Positions 58,229 through 64,000 of a stretch of DNA of 64,000 bases are shown here, one piece after another (the stretch's first letter is position 1; each line of letters begins with the position of its first letter). The DNA is taken from assembly GCF_009720365.1 (NCBI RefSeq), contig NZ_WBZD01000020.1, forward strand, positions 62,001 through 126,000, given 5' to 3'. Both the position numbers and the translations under genes were made by a program. The notes under the pieces are model-generated. The model made no database searches, was not told the origin of the DNA, and saw only the letters and a program-made list of their open reading frames with translations. Origin of the DNA: Catellatospora paridis. GTDB lineage: Bacteria > Actinomycetota > Actinomycetes > Mycobacteriales > Micromonosporaceae.

Positions 58229-60106
58229 ATGCCAAAGTACGAGTTCCGGACGGTGCAGCACACCCCCGCGCGGGTTGTGTACCGGTTCCTGTCCGGCCGA
58301 TTCCTCGACGGAGAGCGGCGCACCGATGGCGGCTACCTGCGGCCCGGTCGCCGCGTGCTGGCCGAGTCCGGGCACGCCTCGAAGTGGGCGATGCTGCCGG
58401 GCTGGCAGCGTCAAGCCTGGCGACTGGGTACGCCCGTCGCGCTGTGCGGGGTTTCCTCCGCCTACCTGACCAGCCCCGACCTGACGGCCGGCACAGCCGC
58501 CGTACTGGCCGCTGTCGGCGGCACGCGGGTCGCTCGGCGGGCGCGGGCGGCGTGGCGGATGCGCAGGTTCAACGCCGCCTACATCAACCCCACCCTCGCC
58601 GCGCTCACGGGCGCGCTCGGGGACGCACCGGTGAGGCTGCACGTGTCACCGGAGCTGGGCAGCCTGGTGCCCCGGCTGGTCAAGCCGATGAGCCCTGCCG
58701 AGAAGGCCGTACGCGCCTGGTACGGCGAACACGTGGAACCGGCGGTGCGCTGGGCACCCGAGCACATCATGCGGGCGCTCTGGCTGGCGCAGAAGAAGGC
58801 CAGCCCGGTAACGCGCTGGCTGGAGCAGTTCCGACGACCGGTCGACAGCGACACCGGGCCGCGTATCGAGCTGCTCACGTCGGTGCCGTACCTGACCGAT
58901 GACCAGCGCCGCTACGTGTCGTCGGTGGTCAATGCCAAGATTCCGGCCGGTGACCTCAACGAGCGCTGGGACCAGGTCGGCCCGCAGGTGCGGGTCACGT
59001 GGACGGTGCGCAAGCGCCCGCCGTCGAAGGTCGGCTACGCGGACCTGTCGGCGCGGCTGGCGCAGCTGGCTGAGTGGGAGTACTTCCTGGGGCTGGGCGT
59101 GGGCGGCAAGCCGGTCACGATCAGCCTTAAGGAGGACTCGCCGCACATCGCGTGTTCGGCCGGCAGTGGTGCGGGCAAGAGCGTGCTCGCGCAGACCGTC
59201 GCCGTTCAGGTCCTCGCCAGGGGCGGGCGCGTGGTCATCCTCGACCTGAAGGGCTCGCACCGGTGGGCGCTGAACCTGCCGGGCGTGGACTACTGCACCA
59301 GCCCGGAGCAGATGCACAAAGCCCTGGTCGCGCTGGCGCGGCTGGCTGAGGAGCGCAACAGCCGCGCGCTGCACGAGAGCGAGGACTGGGACCCCGGCTA
59401 CCGGGTGTTCGTCATCGCCGAGGAACTGAACGCCACGTTCGCCAAGCTCAAGGACTACTGGAGCGAGGCACGCGGCACGGGGGACGCGAAGGTCAGCCCG
59501 GCAGTGCGCGCGTTCCGTGACCTGCTGTTCATGGGTCGCTCGGCGAAGGTGAACGTGTTCGCGGTCGCGCAGATGCTCACCGCGCACACCACCGGCGGGC
59601 CGGAATCGCGGGAGAACTTCGGCATCCGCGCCCTGGCCCGCTACACCAAGAACAACTGGCAGATGCTCGCTCCTGAGGCGGGCATGCCGCGTGCTTCGCG
59701 CACGCTCGGCCGGTGGCAGATCGTCGTGGGCGGTGTGGCCACCGAATGTCAGGTGGCGTACCTCAGCCCGGCTGAGGCGCGTCTGCTCGTGCACAAGCAC
59801 GCGCCCGTGTCCCCGACCGCGCAGTCACCCTTGATGGGCGCTCACCAGGAAATGTCCCCGAGACAGACGACTGTCGGGGACAGCGTCCCGGCTGTCGTGG
59901 ACCCGCTGAGCGAGACCGTGACCCTCCGGGACGCGGTCGCGCGAGGCATCTCCCCGTGGGCGTTCGACGCGACCAAGAAGCGGCTCCAGCGCGCCCGCAA
60001 GGCTCAAGCGCCCACGGCACCGGCGCCGGTGGGCAAGGAAGGGCTGGCCGACGTGTACCGCGTCGGCGACCTCGTGATCTGGATCGAAAGCGAGCTGGTG
60101 GCCTGA
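58229..60106 (+). CDS. FtsK/SpoIIIE-type DNA translocase (TraSA/TraB-like)
   Basis: 625 aa from the ATG at 58229, behind GAAGGAG. One or two membrane helices lie near 60-100. The motor domain has Walker A CSAGSGAGKSVLAQT (about 307-321) and Walker B YRVFVIAEELNA (about 391-402). Such proteins form a hexameric pore that moves double-stranded DNA between hyphae, the only transfer protein needed in actinomycete conjugation. The C-terminal 100 residues, including DAVARGISPWAFDATKKRLQRARK, may form the DNA-recognition winged helix. Confidence 0.9.
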   Translation: MPKYEFRTVQHTPARVVYRFLSGRFLDGERRTDGGYLRPGRRVLAESGHASKWAMLPGWQRQAWRLGTPVALCGVSSAYLTSPDLTAGTAAVLAAVGGTRVARRARAAWRMRRFNAAYINPTLAALTGALGDAPVRLHVSPELGSLVPRLVKPMSPAEKAVRAWYGEHVEPAVRWAPEHIMRALWLAQKKASPVTRWLEQFRRPVDSDTGPRIELLTSVPYLTDDQRRYVSSVVNAKIPAGDLNERWDQVGPQVRVTWTVRKRPPSKVGYADLSARLAQLAEWEYFLGLGVGGKPVTISLKEDSPHIACSAGSGAGKSVLAQTVAVQVLARGGRVVILDLKGSHRWALNLPGVDYCTSPEQMHKALVALARLAEERNSRALHESEDWDPGYRVFVIAEELNATFAKLKDYWSEARGTGDAKVSPAVRAFRDLLFMGRSAKVNVFAVAQMLTAHTTGGPESRENFGIRALARYTKNNWQMLAPEAGMPRASRTLGRWQIVVGGVATECQVAYLSPAEARLLVHKHAPVSPTAQSPLMGAHQEMSPRQTTVGDSVPAVVDPLSETVTLRDAVARGISPWAFDATKKRLQRARKAQAPTAPAPVGKEGLADVYRVGDLVIWIESELVA

Positions 60107-60134
60107 GCGCCGCCCGACATCCACGGAGGAACCA

Positions 60135-60368
60135 GTGATCAAGCGCATGTATGAGGCCATCATCGGCACGCCCTGGACCACGGGGCGCAGCTGCACCGCC
60201 GATTTCGGCCCGACCATCGCAGCCCGCTACGTGGCCGAGATTCTCAGCCTGACCGAGCAGGAGCTGCACGCGCTCCACCCGGCCATCGCGGTCGCCTACC
60301 TCGAACACGTCCGGGAGATCCACGCCCTGGACGACATGGAGCACCCGTCGGCGCTCACCCGCCACTGA
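60135..60368 (+). CDS. Small protein of unknown function in the element
   Basis: 77 aa from a GTG behind GGAGGAACC. It is mixed helical, with LTEQELHALHPAIAVAYLEHVREIHAL in the C-terminal half. It follows the translocase gene by 28 bp and is closed by a terminator hairpin. No family is recognised. Confidence 0.6.
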   Translation: MIKRMYEAIIGTPWTTGRSCTADFGPTIAARYVAEILSLTEQELHALHPAIAVAYLEHVREIHALDDMEHPSALTRH

Positions 60369-60382
60369 CCACACCGACCCGA

Positions 60383-60417
60383 GGGCGCGGCCGACCAGCA
60401 AGGTCGGCCGCGCCCTT
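60383..60417 (+). terminator. Terminator between the transfer and replication modules
   Basis: GGGCGCGGCCGACC (60383-60396) pairs perfectly with GGTCGGCCGCGCCC (60402-60415), with a 5-base loop and a short TT. It lies 15 bp after the small gene and just before the ribosome site of the methyltransferase gene. Confidence 0.8.
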
Positions 60418-60433
60418 CCGTAAGGAGGACCGG

Positions 60434-61180
60434 ATGAGCGCCACCAGCACCGACATAGAAAACCGACGGGCTGGCGTACCCGCCACCCACCGTAAGGCTC
60501 GGACGAAGCAGCCCCGACTGCTCGACCTGTTCTGCTGCGCCGGCGGGGCCACCCACGGCTACCAGCGGGCCGGATGGCACGTCACCGGCGTCGACCTCCT
60601 ACCCCGTCCCGACTACTGCGGTGACGAGTTCATCGCGGCCGACGCCGTCTCGTTCGTTCGGGCGCACGGACACGAGTTCGACGCGATCCACGCCAGCCCA
60701 CCATGCCAGGACCACAGCATGCTCACCCGCTCCAACCGCAAGCGCGCCGGTTGGACAGACGGGCACGTCAACCTCATCCCGCCCACCCGCGCGGCGCTGC
60801 TGGCCACCGGCCGGCCGTGGGTCATGGAAAACGTCGTCGGCGCGCCGCTGCGCCCGGATCTGGTGCTGTGCGGGCTCATGTTCGACCTGCGGGTGTTCCG
60901 TCACCGCGTGTTCGAACTTCACGGCTTCGCCGCGTTCTCGCCCGCGCACCGCACACACCGTGGGCACCGGGTCGCCGGTTGGCGGCACGGCGTGCGCCAC
61001 GACGGGGACATGGTCGCCGTGTACGGCGACGGGGGCGGCAAGGGCACCACCGAGCAGTGGCAGGCCGCGATGGGCATCGACTGGACCGCTGATCGGGAAG
61101 CCATCGCTCAGGCCATCCCACCCGCGTTCGCCCACTACATCGGCGATCACCTGATGACCGCTGTCGGGGCGATCGCATGA
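60434..61180 (+). CDS. Orphan DNA cytosine-5 methyltransferase-like protein
   Basis: 248 aa. Motif I is LLDLFCCAGGATHGYQRAG, the catalytic motif IV is ASPPCQDHS (Pro-Cys), and motif VI is MENVVGAPL. It is shorter than typical restriction-type enzymes because the target-recognition part is small (about 170-215). No restriction endonuclease gene is next to it, so it probably protects or marks the element's own DNA. Such short enzymes are common in actinophages and AICEs. It overlaps the next gene by an ATGA. Confidence 0.85.
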   Translation: MSATSTDIENRRAGVPATHRKARTKQPRLLDLFCCAGGATHGYQRAGWHVTGVDLLPRPDYCGDEFIAADAVSFVRAHGHEFDAIHASPPCQDHSMLTRSNRKRAGWTDGHVNLIPPTRAALLATGRPWVMENVVGAPLRPDLVLCGLMFDLRVFRHRVFELHGFAAFSPAHRTHRGHRVAGWRHGVRHDGDMVAVYGDGGGKGTTEQWQAAMGIDWTADREAIAQAIPPAFAHYIGDHLMTAVGAIA

Positions 61181-61422
61181 GCACGATCAGCACCGATGTC
61201 GAGATCTGGCTTACCGGCGACGCCGCCAGCGTCAGCCGCGCGATCAGCGCCCTGGCCGCCGATGCCCGGATCACTCAGCTCAGCGAGGAGCACCCTCTGG
61301 TGGGTGCCGACGCTGGCCGGGTGCGCCGTTACGTGCGGCTGGCCAAGCACACCAGCGGCCCGCAGCGACCCGCACGGCCCGCCGCCGAGCAGCTGCCCAT
61401 CACGAAGGAGACAAGCCGATGA
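61177..61422 (+). CDS. Small protein of unknown function in the replication module
   Basis: 81 aa, coupled on both sides by ATGA overlaps. The first 60 residues form an alpha-beta pattern (STDVEIWLTGDAASVSRAIS...RRYVRLAK); the tail is Pro-rich. The N-terminus resembles the start of a small ferredoxin-like fold, but no family can be named. The position suggests a role in replication or methylation. Confidence 0.6.
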   Translation: MSTISTDVEIWLTGDAASVSRAISALAADARITQLSEEHPLVGADAGRVRRYVRLAKHTSGPQRPARPAAEQLPITKETSR

Positions 61423-62285
61423 CGACACCCCACCTGGTCGCGGTCGCCCTCGGCCTGGCCGAGCAGGGCTGGCACATCTTCCCCCTGATCCCCGGCGACA
61501 AGCGTCCCGCCGTCGAGCGTTGGGAGCAGCGCGCCACCACCGACCCTGAGCGCATCCGCCGCTGCTGGTCGGCTGGCCCGTACGGCATCGGGATCGCGTG
61601 CGGCCCGTCCGGGCTGGCGGTGCTCGACCTGGACCAGCCCAAGCCCGATCAGGCCGTGCCCGCACAGTGGACGGGGCACCGGGACGGCTGGCACGTGCTC
61701 GGCACGCTCATGCGCCGGGCGCACGCGAGCCTGCCGGCAACGTTCACCGTGCAGACGGGGCGCGGCGGGACGCACCTGTACTTCCGCCACCCAGCCAGCG
61801 GCCCGCAGCTGCGCAACACAGCTGGCAAGCTCGGCTGGCTCATCGACACCCGCGCCCACGGCGGCTACGTCGTCGCACCTGGCAGCACCGTCGCTGGCCA
61901 GCCGTATCAGATCGTGTGCGAGCTGCCCGCTGCCGAGCTGCCCGCGTGGGTCGCTGAGCGGCTCGCGCCGGAGGAGCTGCCGCCGCAGCAGCCGGTCACA
62001 GTCGCGCTCTCCGACGACCAGCACGGCCGCTACGTCGCCGCCGCGATCAGCCGCCAGCTCGCGCACCTCGCCCAGGCGGGCGAGGGAGAGCGCAACCACG
62101 CGCTATACCGTTCCGCAGTCGCGCTCGGCCAGCTCGCCGCTGGCGGGGCGATCGGGCAGGCAGAAGTAGAGGGCCTGCTGACGCAGGCTGCCTACAGCGC
62201 CGGGCTGCGCCCGGCCGAGACACGCCGCACCATTACCTCCGGTCTACGTGCGGGCGCGCGCCGTCCCCGGAGCGTGACCGCATGA
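61419..62285 (+). CDS. Prim-Pol domain primase/polymerase
   Basis: 288 aa. The N-terminal Prim-Pol pattern is present: ALGLAEQGWHIFPLIPGDKRPAVERW, then YGIGIACGPSGLAVLDLD with the acidic metal site, then GRGGTHLYFR and a GGYVVAPGS loop. The C-terminal part (about 190-288) is helical. It primes DNA synthesis at the element's origin. In AICEs a Prim-Pol protein next to a RepA-like ATPase makes up the autonomous replication module. ATGA overlaps couple it to both neighbours. Confidence 0.88.
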   Translation: MTTPHLVAVALGLAEQGWHIFPLIPGDKRPAVERWEQRATTDPERIRRCWSAGPYGIGIACGPSGLAVLDLDQPKPDQAVPAQWTGHRDGWHVLGTLMRRAHASLPATFTVQTGRGGTHLYFRHPASGPQLRNTAGKLGWLIDTRAHGGYVVAPGSTVAGQPYQIVCELPAAELPAWVAERLAPEELPPQQPVTVALSDDQHGRYVAAAISRQLAHLAQAGEGERNHALYRSAVALGQLAAGGAIGQAEVEGLLTQAAYSAGLRPAETRRTITSGLRAGARRPRSVTA

Positions 62286-63430
62286 CCGCAGCGAACGCCG
62301 CGCACCTCAGCGTCGTGCCGGCAGGGCCGCAGCCGGAGCGCAAGCGGCCCGCGCTCGGCGGGACGTGGACGGCCGACAAGCTCATGGGTGCGGAGTTCCC
62401 GCCACCGGCGTGGGCGGTGCCGGGCATCCTGCCCGAAGGGCTCACACTGCTGGCGGGTGCGCCGAAGGTGGGCAAGAGCTGGCTGTCGCTTGGGCTGGGG
62501 CTGGCGGTCGCGTCCGGTGGCATGGCGCTGGACAGCATCCCCGTCCAGGCCGGGCCGGTGCTCTACCTCGCGCTGGAGGACACTCCACGGCGGTTGCAGT
62601 CGCGCATGGGGCGCATCCTCGGCGGGCAGCCCGCACCGGCAGGACTCACCCTGGCCACCGAGTGTCCGCCCCTGCGGGCGGGGGGTGCGCAGGCCATCGC
62701 CGATTGGATCAAAGCCAACCGGGGCGCGCGCATGGTCGTCATCGACGTGTTCGCCAAGGTGCGCGGCAACAACGCACCCGGCATCAGCCCATACGAAGCC
62801 GATTACGCCGCGATGACACCCGCCAAGATGCTCGCCGACCGGTTCGGCATCGCTGTCGTGCTGGTCCACCACGTACGCAAGGCAGCGTCCGAAGACTTCC
62901 TCGCCGAAGTCTCAGGCACCAACGGCCTTGCCGGCGCGGCTGACACCACGATCGTGCTCAAGCGCGGGCGTGGCCAGGCCGATGGCGTCCTGCACACCAC
63001 CGGTCGTGACGTAGACGAGGCGGAGTACGCGCTGTCGTTCCACGCAGCGGCGGGCGCGTGGCAGTTGCTCGATGGTCCCGCCGTGGACCACACGCTGAGC
63101 GACACCCGCAGCGCGATCCTGCGCCACCTGCGCCAGCACGGCCAGGCACAGCCACCCAAGGCGGTCGCTGAGGCCACCAGCCTGGCGTACGACACGGTCA
63201 AACGCACCTGCCTGCGGATGGCCGCAGACGGACAGCTCATCTCTGACGCCAGCGGGCGCTACGGCGTCCCCGCCGATGGGGCACCCGCTGTCCCCCGTGT
63301 CCCTCGTGTCCCCCAATCAGGTCTGACCAGTGGTAATGAAACTGATCATGGGGGACACCGGAGTGACCATGCTGTCCCCCGTGTCCCCCATGTTCGCCAA
63401 ATCGACGAGGAGAGGAGCACCGATGCCTGA
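62282..63430 (+). CDS. RepA-like RecA-fold ATPase (AAA_25), probable replicative helicase
   Basis: 382 aa. Walker A is AGAPKVGKSWLSLGLG (about 59-74), Walker B is RMVVIDVFAK, and the sensor region LVHHVRKAASEDFLAEVSGTNGLAGAADT is typical of the RepA/KaiC-like AAA_25 group. The C-terminal part (about 280-330) carries a winged-helix-like segment. The last 45 residues, with PRVPRVPQ, are encoded by repeat copy A (63291-63400) and overlap the xis start by 8 bp. It works with the preceding Prim-Pol protein. Confidence 0.85.
   Translation: MTAANAAHLSVVPAGPQPERKRPALGGTWTADKLMGAEFPPPAWAVPGILPEGLTLLAGAPKVGKSWLSLGLGLAVASGGMALDSIPVQAGPVLYLALEDTPRRLQSRMGRILGGQPAPAGLTLATECPPLRAGGAQAIADWIKANRGARMVVIDVFAKVRGNNAPGISPYEADYAAMTPAKMLADRFGIAVVLVHHVRKAASEDFLAEVSGTNGLAGAADTTIVLKRGRGQADGVLHTTGRDVDEAEYALSFHAAAGAWQLLDGPAVDHTLSDTRSAILRHLRQHGQAQPPKAVAEATSLAYDTVKRTCLRMAADGQLISDASGRYGVPADGAPAVPRVPRVPQSGLTSGNETDHGGHRSDHAVPRVPHVRQIDEERSTDA
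63291..63400 (+). repeat. Element-internal repeat (copy A) with GGGGACAC units
   Basis: It contains three GTCCC units (GTCCCCCGTGTCCCTCGTGT), then CCCCCAATCAGGTCTGACCAG, AAACTGATCATGGGGGACAC and CATGCTGTCCCCCGTG. It matches 51130-51240 in inverted orientation. It lies within the 3' end of the RepA-like gene and upstream of xis and int. Confidence 0.75.
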
Positions 63431-63641
63431 GAAGTACCTCACCATCCCCCAAGTCGCCGAACGGCTCGGCACGACCGAGCGCTTTCCGCGACGCCTCGTC
63501 GAGGAACGCCGGATCGAGTTCAAGCGGTTCGGCCGGCACGTCAGGATCGGAGAGAGTGTGCTGGCCGCGTACATCGAGTCATGCACGATCACCCCCGTCG
63601 AGCGTCGGCGAGGTCGCACCCGCCGGAGCGTGAGCCGATGA
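63423..63641 (+). CDS. xis: Excisionase (Xis), MerR-like HTH
   Basis: 72 aa. The sequence MPEKYLTIPQVAERLGTTERFPRRLVEERRIEFKR is a typical excisionase-type winged helix (helix_turn_helix_17), followed by a beta hairpin (FGRHVRIGESVLAAYIE) and a basic tail. It helps the integrase remove the element from the chromosome. It overlaps the RepA-like gene by 8 bp and the integrase gene by ATGA. Confidence 0.9.
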   Translation: MPEKYLTIPQVAERLGTTERFPRRLVEERRIEFKRFGRHVRIGESVLAAYIESCTITPVERRRGRTRRSVSR

Positions 63642-64000
63642 GCGGGCGCAAACGGAGCCGCAAGCGCGAGTTCGGCAGCGTTCGAAAGCTTCCTTCCGGC
63701 CGCTACCAGGCCCGCTACACCGGGCCGGATGGAATGATCCGGCCCGCCCCGGACACGTTCGACACGCAGAAAGCAGCCACTGAATGGCTGGTCGAGAAGC
63801 AGGCCGAGATCCTTCGTAGCGAATGGATCGACCCTGATGCTGGCACCATCACCTTCGGCGAGTACGCCGCCCGGTGGGTTAAGGACCGCGACCTCAAGCC
63901 ACGCACACGGGTGGAGTACGAACGGAACCTGCGGCTGCACATCAAGCCGCAGCTCGGAGAGAAGGCCCTCAACGGCGTCACTCCCCCACAGGTCCGGGCA
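63638..64000 (+). CDS. int: Site-specific tyrosine integrase, 5' part (cut by the window end)
   Basis: 121 codons are visible. The N-terminal part has the basic start MSGRKRSRKREFGSVRKLPS, the arm-binding domain GRYQARYTGPDG and the core-binding domain start ITFGEYAARWVKDRDLKPRTRVEYERNL. The catalytic domain with R-H-R-Y is beyond the edge. It inserts the element in the tRNA 3' end; attR and the complete tRNA should lie downstream. It overlaps xis by ATGA. Confidence 0.93.
   Translation, partial: MSGRKRSRKREFGSVRKLPSGRYQARYTGPDGMIRPAPDTFDTQKAATEWLVEKQAEILRSEWIDPDAGTITFGEYAARWVKDRDLKPRTRVEYERNLRLHIKPQLGEKALNGVTPPQVRA

Larger units (their letters stand above)
50858..64000. mobile_element. AICE-type integrative conjugative element (right end outside the window)
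   Basis: The region starts at a tRNA 3' remnant. It carries a GntR regulator, an FtsK-like DNA translocase, small membrane (spread-like) proteins, a Prim-Pol primase, a RepA-like ATPase, excisionase and the start of a tyrosine integrase, in one orientation from 56181 on. This is the gene set of actinomycete integrative and conjugative elements such as pSAM2, with a Prim-Pol/RepA replication module in place of RepSA. The left 3.5 kb is AT-richer cargo. At least 13.1 kb is present. Confidence 0.9.

Noticed and set aside
59853-59882. Inverted repeat TGTCCCCGA/TCGGGGACA inside the translocase gene as a transfer origin
   Set aside because: It is a single 9-bp stem in coding sequence with no direct repeats nearby, which is too weak to call a transfer site.

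Overview
The window is very GC-rich (about 70% or more by eye), with frequent GTG starts and strong Shine-Dalgarno sequences. Its gene content is that of a filamentous actinomycete: geosmin synthase, secreted chitinase, clpS-DUF2017-mec-cysO-cysM and murI-MBL-rph-rdgB synteny, and an actinomycete-type integrative element. The repeat families and gene order suggest Micromonosporaceae; this is an inference, as no rRNA is present.

Layout. 1-4.1 kb: ECF sigma factor, divergent zinc-finger anti-sigma-like protein, and a MauE/DsbA/membrane-protein redox operon. 4.2-6.8 kb: an ECF-type nickel/cobalt transporter with a perfect Nur-type box in front. 6.9-13.6 kb: peroxiredoxin, an odd tRNA, a large secreted M14 carboxypeptidase, and assorted enzymes. 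13.7-21.7 kb: a histidine-utilisation operon (RpiR-type regulator, hutU, M20 hydrolase, hutF, hutI, hutH). 21.8-32.5 kb: FAD monooxygenase; rdgB, rph, MBL hydrolase and murI; the cysM-cysO-mec cysteine pathway; DUF2017/clpS; NAD salvage (pncB, pncA). 32.6-50.8 kb: chitinase, MFS transporter, Nei glycosylase, ctaD, a YdeP-type molybdoenzyme with fdhD, NUDIX, HATPase, class I lysyl-tRNA synthetase, phosphatase, geosmin synthase and two small envelope proteins.

From 50,858 to the right edge lies an integrated element of the AICE type (actinomycete integrative and conjugative element). It begins with a tRNA 3' remnant (attachment site). It then carries an AT-richer cargo of unrecognised genes, a GntR regulator with CTGTCTAGACAG operators, an FtsK-like translocase with small membrane partners, an orphan cytosine methyltransferase, a Prim-Pol primase, a RepA-like ATPase, Xis and the start of a tyrosine integrase, cut by the window edge.

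The most unusual layer is repetitive DNA. Several short palindromic families (61 bp, about 80 bp and about 85 bp) recur, and some copies lie inside or at the ends of reading frames (hutF, fdhD, hutI, nei). A separate family encodes short leader ORFs starting MSE(R/H)SE. At four operon junctions the stop codon of such a leader overlaps the start codon of the next gene as ATGA, suggesting a dispersed translational-coupling element. Other items worth checking are a sulfur-carrier CysO with residues beyond its GlyGly, a class I tRNA with a UAG anticodon, and a roughly 105-bp sequence present in three copies inside the integrative element.
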